From NCBI RefSeq assembly GCF_024256385.1, contig NZ_JAMLFW010000001.1, positions 5,146,001-5,210,000 on the forward strand: DNA of 64,000 bases, given 5' to 3'. A program made the position numbers and the translations under genes. The notes under the pieces were generated by a model. It worked only from the letters and a program-made list of their open reading frames with translations, had not been told where the DNA came from and ran no database searches. Of the stretch, positions 55,421 through 64,000 are shown one piece after another; position 1 is the stretch's first letter, and every line of letters begins with the position of its first letter. Source of the stretch: Anatilimnocola floriformis. GTDB lineage: Bacteria > Planctomycetota > Planctomycetia > Pirellulales > Pirellulaceae.

Positions 55421-56383
55421 ATGCAGACGAAAATGTGCTTTGTGTTGATGGGCTTGTGTTCTGTTGGTCTCTTAGGCAACGCGTTCGGACAGGAACGGGC
55501 TTCGGAACGAGGGAGGGTCGCCGCTCGGCCTGCAATCGGCGAACCGACCAATCCAGTCACTCAGCTGCGAGTCGATAAAGTCGCGCCGAGCCTGAAGCAT
55601 GACTCGCGGGTGATTGAGTATGTCGAGAATATGCTGAAGGACTATGACAAGAACAATGACGGCGCGCTCGATAGCACCGAATGGAAAGCCGCCCGCTGGA
55701 ATACTCCGCCAGAGACCTCCGACACCAATCAAGATGGCAAGCTCGATCGAGATGAGCTCTTGCAACGAATCGCAGCCCGCTTCAGCTTGACTGCCGTCAG
55801 CGCTCCGGCTGCGGCCAACGAAAAATCGGTCGCTCGCAAGCTGATTCATTTCGAATTTGTGCTCATCGAACGAGGTGCTGGCGAACTGGGTGTTGATAAG
55901 CACAAGACGCCATCGGTCGAGCAGTTGCTGCAACTCGAAAAGGATGGCAAGGCTTCGCAAGTACAGCGGCTGAAGCTTAATGCGCTCGAGAATGTGGAAG
56001 CCCGTTTGCAACTCGGCGAGGATGCGCCGTTTGTGACTGGTCGCACGAATCGCGCGGGAGGCGGCGGTTTTGGTGGCTCACAAGAGAGCGTGACTTACAA
56101 CTCGCTCGGCACGACGATCACACTGACGGCGGAAACGGAAAGCGATGGCAATGTGCTGGCGTCGCTCAATCTGGCTCGCAGCACGGTGGCGCAGCCGAAA
56201 GCGGCGGAGAAGATCGAAGGACAAGAGCCGACTACGAATTCGTATCCGCGGCGCGTATCGGGAACGATCGTGACCACGGTTCGCATCAAGCCCGGCGAAG
56301 CCACGCTGATCGGCGGTCAGCAAACTCCCACCGGTGCCTCGGCGGGCGAATTGTGGGTGATTGTGACCGCGAAAGTGGACTGA
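55421..56383 (+). CDS. Exported EF-hand protein
   Basis: 320 residues. A signal peptide (about 1-24, ending AFGQ) precedes two EF-hand loops, DYDKNNDGALDSTEW and DTNQDGKLDRDELL (about residues 74-113), with Asp/Asn at positions 1, 3 and 5 and Glu at 12. The remaining about 200 residues contain a beta-rich end with QESVTYNSLGTTITLTAETE and VSGTIVTTVRIKPGEATLIGG. It probably binds calcium in the envelope. Function otherwise unknown. Confidence 0.85.
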   Translation: MQTKMCFVLMGLCSVGLLGNAFGQERASERGRVAARPAIGEPTNPVTQLRVDKVAPSLKHDSRVIEYVENMLKDYDKNNDGALDSTEWKAARWNTPPETSDTNQDGKLDRDELLQRIAARFSLTAVSAPAAANEKSVARKLIHFEFVLIERGAGELGVDKHKTPSVEQLLQLEKDGKASQVQRLKLNALENVEARLQLGEDAPFVTGRTNRAGGGGFGGSQESVTYNSLGTTITLTAETESDGNVLASLNLARSTVAQPKAAEKIEGQEPTTNSYPRRVSGTIVTTVRIKPGEATLIGGQQTPTGASAGELWVIVTAKVD

Positions 56384-56389
56384 GAGTCG

Positions 56390-56439
56390 GCTTTCGCTCC
56401 GCGAAAGCGGTAGGTCAGGCACTTAAGTGCCTGACCTAC
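56390..56439. terminator. Hairpin plus 30-bp perfect palindrome between convergent genes
   Basis: GCTTTCGC-TCC-GCGAAAGC (56390-56408) is followed by a loop-free 30-bp palindrome (56410-56439, centre CTTAAG). It runs into the stop codon of the GGDEF gene. No T-tract; probably a bidirectional terminator or repeat. Confidence 0.7.
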
Positions 56440-58658
56440 GAAGCGGGCGTTTCCGGTTCGGCAGCAGCGGTCTCGGCGAGGAGTTGCTTGCGGTCGATTT
56501 CGGTCGCCACGAGATACGACTTGAGATTGGCGAGCATCTTGCGAGCTCGTTCCAACACGTCGGACTGACGGCGGTCGCGGTTGCGGACCGGGCGGACCGA
56601 GACTTTGCAGATCGTGCGATCGGCGATGCCTGTGCGGCCGCCGAGATCGAGCTTGCCTTCTTCGAACCACATCTCGATGAGGAAGGCGACCGGGCGATCG
56701 CTGCTGCGGCGCATGTGCGGCGAGTTTTGGCCGTTGATACGCAACAGCAGGTGGCCTTCTTCGATCTTCTCGACTTCGGCGTAGTAGTCGGAGACGAAGC
56801 CGCGCATCTTTTCGACGACCACGTTGAGCGGCACGGCGGTGGCGAGCGTCTTCTCGAGCAGGTGGTCGGTCTTTTCGCCGCGGAACCAGTTGAACCAGCT
56901 CCAAGCCTTTGGCGCGGGCTCTTCGCCCGACCAGCCGCTGCCGAGTTGCACGACGCAGTTGCGGCCGTTTTCCTTAGCTTGATACAAACCGCGGTCAGCC
57001 CGGCGGAGCATGGTTTCCGGCGTATCGCCGCTTTGAATTTCGGTCACACCAAAGCTGGCAGTCACGCTGCGGCCGTTGAGGGCTGGCAGCGGCAACTCGG
57101 CGAGTTCGGCACGGATTTCGTCGCCCTTGCGAGTCGCACTGCTGTTGTCGCAGTCACTGCAAAGCATGACGAATTCTTCACCGCCGTAGCGAGCGACGAG
57201 ATCGCCGGCGCGGCAGTTGCGCCGCAGCAAAGCCGCGAAATTCACGAGTACTTCGTCACCGGCCTGGTGACCAAAGGTGTCGTTCACTTTCTTGAAGTGA
57301 TCGATGTCGCAAATGATCAAGCTGCAGGGGAGATTCCGTTTCATGTGGTCGGAAACGGTCATCGAGAAGAAGCGATCGAACTCGGCGCGGTTGGCGACCT
57401 GCGTGAGCGGATCGCGCGTGGCCCGTTCGTGCAGCGATTGGACGCGTTGTTCGAGTGTGATCTGCGACGAGGCGTCGTGCATTAGCACCGCGGCGCCAAA
57501 GGTCACGCCGTTTTTGCCGTGCACGGGAACTACATGAGCATCGACATCAATGACGGCTTGATTGCGGCCGGTGATCGAGAGCCGCTTCAGGGTTTGACCG
57601 CCCTGATGAATGGCTTGGATGACCGGGCAGTCGTCTTCGTCGACGAGCTTGTGGCGATCGTCTCGCAGGCTGACGAGCGACGGCGTCCAGTGTTTGTGTT
57701 CGATGCTCGCAGCCGCAATGCCGGTAAGGCGTTCGGCCGCGCGATTCCAGAGGACGATGCGGAGCGAGCTATCGACGAAAATCACAGCGTCGTGCATGTT
57801 TTCGAGCAAGCGCTGCTGGAACACGCTGTCGCCAGAGGCGCTCGAAGTGCCCGTCGATTGCGATAGTTGCCAGAAAGCGTTGACCTGATCGGGCTGCAGA
57901 TTTTTCAACCAGCGACGGGCCGAGTTGCCATGCAACTTCACCATGTCGGCGCTGAGATAGCTACAGAACTCGCGCACGAGTTGTGGATCGAATTGCACGC
58001 CGGCGAATTCAAACAATTCGGCGACGGCACGTTCGCGCGACAACGCGCGGCGATAAACCTGATCGCTAGTCATGGCATCGAAGGCATCGACGATCGCCAG
58101 AATACGAGCGCCGAGTGGAAGCTGTTCGCTGCGCAGGTCGTAGCCTTCGCGACTGCCATCGAACCAAGCGCCAGCATAGTGAACGATATTGAGCATCGGC
58201 GGCGACGCAGCGCACGAGCGGAGAATCTCGACGCCGATGCGGCGATGGTTCTCGACAACAAGGTATTCATCGCGCGTCAGTTTGCCGGGCTTGAGCAGGA
58301 TGCGATCGGGCACGCCGATCTTGCCGATGTCGTGCAGCAGCGCGGCCAGCTCGATTTCATCGCGCAATTGATCGGGCAACCCCAACAGTGCAGCCCACGA
58401 CGAGCAGCCCATGGCAACGCGCAAGCAATGCGCTGCTGTCGGCGCATGCTTCGCACGGAGCGCCGAGAACAAGCTGCTGCCGAGTCCCAGACGCACTTGA
58501 ACCAGCTGATTTTCGAAAGCGAGCTCGACGGGATTAACGTCCTCGAGCGCGGGATCGAGTTGATCGAGCAAGCTGGCAACGGCATCCAAGCGCGCGTCAG
58601 TCTCTCGCGAGGGACTCGCGGAGGTGTTCGAAGCGCTGGATGGGCAAGGCTTATCCAT
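56436..58658 (-). CDS. c-di-GMP regulator: HD-GYP-like, PAS and GGDEF domains
   Basis: 740 residues. An HD domain (ALLHDIGKIGVPDRIL, His109/Asp110 region) spans about 60-245 and looks like an HD-GYP, but the canonical HHE metal motif reads HYAGAWFDGSREGYD, so the phosphodiesterase site is degenerate. A PAS domain (about 280-400) follows. The GGDEF domain has R-A-G-D (I-site, 483-486) five residues before GGEEF (492-496), so it is probably an active, feedback-inhibited diguanylate cyclase. The C-terminal about 130 residues contain a PilZ-like or unknown domain. A 560-base leader lies upstream. Confidence 0.88.
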   Translation of the reverse strand: MDKPCPSSASNTSASPSRETDARLDAVASLLDQLDPALEDVNPVELAFENQLVQVRLGLGSSLFSALRAKHAPTAAHCLRVAMGCSSWAALLGLPDQLRDEIELAALLHDIGKIGVPDRILLKPGKLTRDEYLVVENHRRIGVEILRSCAASPPMLNIVHYAGAWFDGSREGYDLRSEQLPLGARILAIVDAFDAMTSDQVYRRALSRERAVAELFEFAGVQFDPQLVREFCSYLSADMVKLHGNSARRWLKNLQPDQVNAFWQLSQSTGTSSASGDSVFQQRLLENMHDAVIFVDSSLRIVLWNRAAERLTGIAAASIEHKHWTPSLVSLRDDRHKLVDEDDCPVIQAIHQGGQTLKRLSITGRNQAVIDVDAHVVPVHGKNGVTFGAAVLMHDASSQITLEQRVQSLHERATRDPLTQVANRAEFDRFFSMTVSDHMKRNLPCSLIICDIDHFKKVNDTFGHQAGDEVLVNFAALLRRNCRAGDLVARYGGEEFVMLCSDCDNSSATRKGDEIRAELAELPLPALNGRSVTASFGVTEIQSGDTPETMLRRADRGLYQAKENGRNCVVQLGSGWSGEEPAPKAWSWFNWFRGEKTDHLLEKTLATAVPLNVVVEKMRGFVSDYYAEVEKIEEGHLLLRINGQNSPHMRRSSDRPVAFLIEMWFEEGKLDLGGRTGIADRTICKVSVRPVRNRDRRQSDVLERARKMLANLKSYLVATEIDRKQLLAETAAAEPETPAS

Positions 58659-59220
58659 GTAGCTGGGCAGGTCTTCAGGGTAAGTCGTGGGATGTAACAG
58701 CGAGCAGGGCCCGCTCAGACCGACTTATCGGGTCTGTAGCCAAACGTAGGACGCACCAGCGGAAGTGGCAAATGACGACCCATCGGAAGTATGGCAACGA
58801 AGCAAACTCAGGAAAAAATCGCGCACGGAAATCCGTTTTTTATGATTTTGTTGATTCTGAGGATTACAAAAAGTAAAGACAGCAATTAGCTGTCAGGGGG
58901 CGAAAGCAATACCGTCTTCTCGTCACAACGGCGTCTTATTTCGCATTGCTGATTTATCGCTCTATTACGAAATATGAAAGAGAGGCGGCCGATCATCGCA
59001 ATTCCGAAATTTATCGCCAAAAGGGCTTTACGCGTTAATCCAGGCCAATTAAGTTGTTAGGCGTGAAAGCGACCTGCTGAATCAGGCAACAGAACATTCC
59101 AGCTTGGCGGCGACGGATGTTTTGGCAGCGGGGCGACCGAGGCACGTGTGTTAGCGGTTGCTGACAGGCGACACGAGGCCTCGAACGTTTCGAGTGACAC
59201 TTGTCACAGAGGAAGAGTCG
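58659..59220. other. Gene-free divergent region (GGDEF gene / amt)
   Basis: 562 bases, AT-richer than its surroundings. It presumably carries the promoters of the minus-strand GGDEF gene and the plus-strand amt gene. It contains ACGGA-AA-TCCGT followed by TTTTTT (about 58825-58841, plus strand) and GACAGC-AATTA-GCTGTC followed on the minus strand by TTTACTTTTTG (58867-58894). No ORF with recognisable features was found; no sigma-54 -24/-12 pair is evident upstream of amt. Confidence 0.55.
58867..58894 (-). terminator. Terminator-like hairpin in the GGDEF gene leader
   Basis: The 6-bp perfect stem GACAGC/GCTGTC with a five-base loop is followed on the minus strand by TTTACTTTTT. It lies about 210 bases upstream of the GGDEF start, in the position of an attenuator; it could also end an unrelated transcript. 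Confidence 0.4.
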
Positions 59221-60774
59221 ATGTCTGAAACCCGTATGTCGTGGCGGCGCTCCGGGTGCGCGCTGGCCCTGTTGGTCCTTTTCACCAGTTTCGCTTTTGG
59301 CCAGGAAACCCCACCTGCCGAAGCCAAGACCGAAACCCCTAAGGCAGAGGCTCCTGCCGAAACGCCCAAGGTGGAAGCACCGAAAACTGAGACTCCACCG
59401 GCCACTGCCGCGGAGCCCGCTGCAACTACCGTAGCGGCACCGACCCTCGCATCGGTCGACACCAAGGCCAATCTCGCGCTGCTCGCTGCGAACAATGCCT
59501 GGTTGCTGACATCGTCGGCGCTGGTGCTCTTCATGACCGCGCCGGGCCTGGCCATGTTCTACAGCGGCTTGGTTCGCAAGAAGAACGTGCTCGGCGTCAT
59601 GATGCAGTGCGTGTTCTTGATGGGCCTCATGACGGTTCTCTGGGCCATCTACGGTTACTCGCTGTCGTTCGGCGGTTCGAACCCGTACATCGGCAACGGC
59701 GACTACTTGTTCATGAACGGCGTCCAACGCGAATGGAAAGACGGCGCGCCGTACACTCCGCTTATGAACGAAGGCTTGCCGAACGTGCTGCCTCGTTTGA
59801 CGCACATGCTCTTCCAGGGCATGTTCTTCATCATCACTCCTGCTCTCATCTGCGGTGCTTTCGCCGAACGGATGAAGTTCAGCACGATGGTGGTCTTCAG
59901 CATTCTCTGGGGCACGCTGATTTACTGCCCGCTCTGCCACATGGTTTGGGGTGGTGGTTGGCTGGCATTCCGCACCGATGAGACCATGAAAGACAGTTTG
60001 ATGGGCGGTGCGATGGACTTTGCTGGTGGTGCAGTCGTGCACATCAGCTCGGGCGTTTCGGCCCTCATTTGTGCCCTCGTGATGGGCAAGCGGTTGGGTT
60101 ACGGCACGGAGCCGATGCCTCCGCACAATCTGACTTACACCTGCTTGGGCGCTGCCATGCTGTGGGTGGGTTGGTTCGGCTTCAACGCCGGTAGCGAACT
60201 CGCCAGCGACGACTTGACCTCGAGCGCTTTCGCTACGACGCACTTCTCGGCCGCTGCCGGTACGCTGGCTTGGGCCCTGATGGAATGGATCACTCGTGGC
60301 AAGCCGAGCGTGCTCGGTGCTTGCTCGGGTGCCGTAGCCGGTCTCGTGGTGATTACGCCTGCTGCTGGTTTTGTGAACTGCATGCCAGCCCTCGCCATGG
60401 GTGCTGCTGGTGGTGTGGTTTGCTTCTTTGCTTGCACCAAGCTGAAGAGCATGTTCGGCTACGACGATTCGCTCGACGCCTTCGGCGTGCACGGTGTAGG
60501 CGGTACTCTCGGTGCAATCCTCACTGGTGTCTTCGCAACCCGAGCTTGCTGGGACATTAACACCGGCAGACCGCTCGGCCTGATCGAAGGTTCGTCGCGG
60601 TTTTTCATCGGTCAAATCGCTGCCACGGTGTTGACTTGGGTCTTTGCCGCGGTCGTCACCTTCATCCTCCTCAAGATCCTTGACGCCACGATGGGTCTCC
60701 GCGTGAGCAAGGAAGACGAAATCACCGGCCTCGACCTGAGCCAGCACGGTGAAGAGGGCTACATCTCGCTGTAA
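59221..60774 (+). CDS. amt: Ammonium transporter Amt with long charged N-terminal region
   Basis: About 517 residues. The start at 59221 has a GAGGAAG ribosome-binding site; an upstream start at 59158 is rejected. A signal-like segment (MSWRRSGCALALLVLFTSFAFGQ) is followed by about 50 residues of Pro/Glu/Thr/Lys/Ala-rich repeats before the channel. The channel begins at NNAWLLTSSALVLFMTAPGLAMFYSGLVRKKNVL and has the 11 membrane segments of Amt/MEP; LFQGMFFIITPALICGAFAERMKF, HMVWGGGW and the twin-His FGVHGVGGTLGAI motif are intact. It moves ammonium across the inner membrane. glnK and glnD follow. Confidence 0.95.
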   Translation: MSETRMSWRRSGCALALLVLFTSFAFGQETPPAEAKTETPKAEAPAETPKVEAPKTETPPATAAEPAATTVAAPTLASVDTKANLALLAANNAWLLTSSALVLFMTAPGLAMFYSGLVRKKNVLGVMMQCVFLMGLMTVLWAIYGYSLSFGGSNPYIGNGDYLFMNGVQREWKDGAPYTPLMNEGLPNVLPRLTHMLFQGMFFIITPALICGAFAERMKFSTMVVFSILWGTLIYCPLCHMVWGGGWLAFRTDETMKDSLMGGAMDFAGGAVVHISSGVSALICALVMGKRLGYGTEPMPPHNLTYTCLGAAMLWVGWFGFNAGSELASDDLTSSAFATTHFSAAAGTLAWALMEWITRGKPSVLGACSGAVAGLVVITPAAGFVNCMPALAMGAAGGVVCFFACTKLKSMFGYDDSLDAFGVHGVGGTLGAILTGVFATRACWDINTGRPLGLIEGSSRFFIGQIAATVLTWVFAAVVTFILLKILDATMGLRVSKEDEITGLDLSQHGEEGYISL

Positions 60775-60809
60775 GCGAGGGGTAGACTATCGATTAGTCG
60801 TCAAATAGC

Positions 60810-60843
60810 GGCGAACCAGCTGGAGAGATCTAGTTGGTTCGCC
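60810..60843 (+). terminator. Hairpin between amt and glnK
   Basis: GGCGAACCA/TGGTTCGCC (9 bp perfect, extending with a G-T wobble to about 12 bp) in the 225-base amt-glnK gap. No T-tract follows, so it is more likely a stability or attenuation element than a full terminator. Confidence 0.55.
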
Positions 60844-60966
60844 CCTTCGTTCCAGCGTACTGCTGATTCGCAGCTACAAAGCTCTGCGACGCTGCGCTGG
60901 AAATTCGGGCAGACGATATCCACTGAGTACCGCTATCCATAGAGTACGCAGCCAGGCCGATGCTGA

Positions 60967-61338
<372 letters not shown>

Positions 61339-61350
61339 AGCGTCGTAGCA

Positions 61351-64000
61351 ATGTCCACTGGCCCCAGGCTTCATCCTGCCGTTCTTGCAGCTAAAGAAAG
61401 CCTTGCGGCCGGTCGCGCCAAGCTGCGCAAGCAGCACGAAAGTGGTTCGCTGGGAGTGCAGGTTTGCACGCACTTCTCCGAACTGCTGGATGGTGTGATC
61501 GAAAGTCTTTTCAACGCGGCGACTGACGACTTAGATCAGTCGCTGCGAACTCAGGCGATCGCGGAAACTTGCGTCGCCGTGCACAGCGGCTCGGGCCGAC
61601 GCGAAATGGCGCCATTCTCCGACCTCGATGTGCTGCTGCTGCATCCCGAAGGGGCCGACGACAAATACTTGCCGCTCGTCCGACGTTTTTCGCAGCATTT
61701 ATACGACACGGGCCTGGAAGTTGGCTTCGCGGCTCGCAGTCCTGAGGAAGCGGTGAAATCGGCTCGCGGTGATGCGACGATCTACACCGCCATCACCGAA
61801 GCCCGCCGACTGATCGGCAATGAAACACTGTTTGCTGATTTGCAAAAACGTTTCAGCAACCTGGCCCGTTGGCAGTGGCCGCTGCTCATGCGGATGGTTG
61901 TCGAAGCTCGCAAAGACGAGCGGTCAAAATTTGGCGAAACGGTTTTCCTGCTCGAGCCGAATGTGAAACGCTCGCGCGGCGGCCTGCGCGATATTCAATT
62001 GATCCGCTGGATCGGGTTCACTCGCTATGGTGAGAGCGAACCCGAAGCATTGATGCGGATCGGCGTGCTCACCAAGAGTGAATTTAAGCAATTGCGCGAT
62101 GCCCGCGATTTCCTGCTGTGGCTGCGCAACGATCTGCACTTTCAAGCCGACAAAGCCAACGATCTGCTCGAACGACACGAACAGTTGCGCGTCGCTGAAC
62201 AGCGACAGTATCCGCCGAAGGAAGGCTTGCTGCCGGTTGAGCAGTTCATGCGCGAATACTTCACGCATACCAGTGCGGTGCGCGAGATCGCCGCCAATGT
62301 GTGCGCAAACGCAGAACCGCGGCGGTGGTGGCGCTGGTTCACCGATCCACTCTTCAGTCATCAATTCGAAGGGGATTACCGAGTTGGCCCGCAAAGCGTG
62401 TATGCCACCAGCCGCGGCTTGAAGAAGCTGCACGGCGACACGGCTCAAGTGCTGCGGTTGTTGGAAATCGCCAATCTCTACAACAAGCGAGTCGATCAGC
62501 ACACCTGGCAATCGATTCGTCTGTCGATGGCGACTCCGCCGCCTGTTGATGCAAGCGAACCAGTTCCAGAAGAACTGTCGCAGCGATTTATGTCGCTGAT
62601 GGCCACTCCCAGCCGGCTGTATGATTCGTTGCGTCGATTGCATGAACTACGCGTGCTGGAGCGAATCGTTCCCGCCCTGACGCACGCCCGCGGCCTCTTG
62701 CAGTTCAACGCCTATCACCGCTATACGGTCGATGAGCATTCGCTGCGGGTCGTCGAAGCCGTCGCCAAAATGCAGCACGATTCCGGTGTGCCTGGGCAGG
62801 TGTATCGCAGCCTGCGCGACAAGCGGATCCTGCACTTGGCCGCGCTAATTCACGATCTCGGCAAAGGCTATATCGAAGACCACAGCGAACTCGGCGCACG
62901 GCAAGCTCTACAGCTCGGCAAGCGACTGCGTCTTGAGCAGCACGAGACCGAGCAACTCAGTTTCCTGGTCCTCAAGCATTTGCGGATGTCGCACCTTGCC
63001 CAGCAACACGACATCAACGACGCCCAGGTCATCGTGCCGTTTGCGGCCGAAGTTGGGTCACCCGAGCTGCTGAAGATGCTGTACGTTCTCACGCTCGCCG
63101 ATCTCACGGCGGTAGGGCCCGGCGTGCTGAACGATTGGAAGCAACAGCTGCTGACTGATTTGTACGAACACACGCTCGCGCTGCTGGCCAGCGATTCACC
63201 GGCGGCGAAGGCCAGTCAACGACAACGGGCTCAGCGGGAAGAATTGCAACTCCTGGCCGAGCGCTATCCCGATCAAGATTGGTGGAAGGAGCAAATCACT
63301 AACTTGCCGGCCTGCTGCTTATTTGCAGGTCCCAGCGAGCAAGTGGTCGGCGAACTTGAACGCCTCCGCAATCTGCCGCACAACCAAGCCATGGCTTGGG
63401 GACGGTACATTCCGCAGCGCGACGTCGTGGAATACACGATCGGCACTTACGAAGAGATCACGCCTGGAATTTTTCATCGCCTGACGGGAACGCTCACAAG
63501 CAAACGGCAACAGATTCTGTCGGCAGAGATCAATACACTCCGCCGCGGCCTCGTGCTCGACCGCTTTTATGTGCATGACGAAGACGCCACCGGCGAGCCG
63601 AGCACGCAGCGAATGGATGAGGTGAGCGAAGCCCTCGAAGCAGCTTTGAAGCGGCCCAGCGATCGACCGCCCGTCTTTCGCAAGCTTTGGCAAGATCGTT
63701 CGAACGCGCAAGAAGCGGCCGTCAAACATCTGCCGACGCGAGTGACTTTCGATAACACAACGTCGGATACGTGTACGATCCTCGCCGTGTTCGCCTACGA
63801 CCGAATGGGGCTGCTGTACACGATTTCGAAGACGCTGTTCGACGTCAATCTCTCGGTGAGCATCGCCCGCATCGGCACGCATCTCGATCAGGTGGTCGAC
63901 GTCTTCTACGTGACCGACCGAGAGCGGGGCGGCAAGATTACCGACCCCGGTTATTTGCATCACATCCGTGAACGCGTGCTGGCAGAGATCACGGCGTTAG
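61351..64000 (+). CDS. glnD: Bifunctional [protein-PII] uridylyltransferase/uridylyl-removing enzyme (3'-truncated by window edge)
   Basis: 883 codons are visible, with no stop in frame before the edge. The nucleotidyltransferase motif GSGRREMAPFSDLDVLLLH is near residues 80-98 (canonical form GGxGRxE...SDxD), so the second Gly is replaced by Ser. The central HD hydrolase motif LIHDLGKGYIEDHSELGARQ lies near 500. Two ACT-like domains (about 694-745 and from 807, ILAVFAYDRMGLLYTISKTLF) form the C-terminus. It starts 12 bases after glnK. It uridylylates Tyr51 of P-II in low nitrogen and removes UMP in high nitrogen. Confidence 0.95.
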   Translation, partial: MSTGPRLHPAVLAAKESLAAGRAKLRKQHESGSLGVQVCTHFSELLDGVIESLFNAATDDLDQSLRTQAIAETCVAVHSGSGRREMAPFSDLDVLLLHPEGADDKYLPLVRRFSQHLYDTGLEVGFAARSPEEAVKSARGDATIYTAITEARRLIGNETLFADLQKRFSNLARWQWPLLMRMVVEARKDERSKFGETVFLLEPNVKRSRGGLRDIQLIRWIGFTRYGESEPEALMRIGVLTKSEFKQLRDARDFLLWLRNDLHFQADKANDLLERHEQLRVAEQRQYPPKEGLLPVEQFMREYFTHTSAVREIAANVCANAEPRRWWRWFTDPLFSHQFEGDYRVGPQSVYATSRGLKKLHGDTAQVLRLLEIANLYNKRVDQHTWQSIRLSMATPPPVDASEPVPEELSQRFMSLMATPSRLYDSLRRLHELRVLERIVPALTHARGLLQFNAYHRYTVDEHSLRVVEAVAKMQHDSGVPGQVYRSLRDKRILHLAALIHDLGKGYIEDHSELGARQALQLGKRLRLEQHETEQLSFLVLKHLRMSHLAQQHDINDAQVIVPFAAEVGSPELLKMLYVLTLADLTAVGPGVLNDWKQQLLTDLYEHTLALLASDSPAAKASQRQRAQREELQLLAERYPDQDWWKEQITNLPACCLFAGPSEQVVGELERLRNLPHNQAMAWGRYIPQRDVVEYTIGTYEEITPGIFHRLTGTLTSKRQQILSAEINTLRRGLVLDRFYVHDEDATGEPSTQRMDEVSEALEAALKRPSDRPPVFRKLWQDRSNAQEAAVKHLPTRVTFDNTTSDTCTILAVFAYDRMGLLYTISKTLFDVNLSVSIARIGTHLDQVVDVFYVTDRERGGKITDPGYLHHIRERVLAEITAL

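Noticed and set aside
58640-58876. 78-codon frame upstream of amt
   Set aside because: Begins inside the GGDEF gene's antisense and has no recognisable features.
59100-59220. A sigma-54 promoter upstream of amt
   Set aside because: No GG-N10-GC pair in the region matched the -24/-12 consensus.
59035-60747. 570-codon minus-strand frame opposite amt
   Set aside because: Lies exactly under a well-supported Amt gene and has low-complexity His/Glu/Arg sequence.

Overview
The window looks like a chromosomal segment of a GC-rich planctomycete, probably Pirellula-like. The evidence is two secreted formylglycine-type sulfatases, two DUF1501 Tat-exported proteins, secreted HEAT-repeat, EF-hand and DUF11-type proteins, a Uma2 protein, and a ribosomal-protein cluster separated from the usual neighbours. 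No 16S gene or other decisive taxon marker is present, so the assignment is inferred from gene content. I saw no tRNA, rRNA, CRISPR array, transposase or phage gene.

Layout. 1-2.7 kb holds the 3' part of uvrB and an LRR protein. 2.9-13.3 kb is accessory: a sulfatase, membrane and unknown proteins, a HEAT lipoprotein, an exported amidohydrolase and a 1255-aa AsmA-like protein. 13.3-22.3 kb has rplU, a tandem DUF1501 pair divergent from a second sulfatase, and an ABC exporter operon. 22.4-27 kb carries a YgfZ/methyltransferase pair facing an operon for a HEAT protein, a thiamine-binding protein and L-2-hydroxyglutarate oxidase. 27.1-39.3 kb is a minus-strand S10-spc cluster in the order rpsJ-rplC-rplD-rplW-rplB-rpsS-rplV-rpsC-rplP-rpmC-rpsQ-rplN-rplX-rplE-rpsN-rpsH-rplF-rplR-rpsE-rplO-secY-adk. 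It has a recognisable promoter upstream of rpsJ and an intrinsic terminator between rplO and secY. rpmD (L30) is missing, and no map, infA, rpmJ or alpha-operon genes follow adk.

39.5-58.7 kb is again mixed: a universal stress protein, a DUF11 surface protein, a PilZ protein, ruvB, a response regulator, Uma2, a sialate O-acetylesterase-like protein, an S41 protease, an enolase-superfamily enzyme, two tandem paralogous secreted proteins, a RibD/DHFR-like protein, a DUF3500 protein, an EF-hand protein and a large HD/PAS/GGDEF regulator. 59.2-64 kb is a nitrogen-control cluster, amt-glnK-glnD, with glnD running off the end.

The most distinctive non-coding signals are palindromes or hairpins at most convergent gene junctions (several with compensatory changes between arms), a short repeated hairpin in four gaps of the ribosomal-protein operon, and a REP-like repeat read through as the C-terminus of a protein. 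No wholly new multi-gene system could be demonstrated. The best candidates for new biology are the intercistronic hairpin family, the tandem secreted paralogues and the possible attenuated leader of the GGDEF gene.
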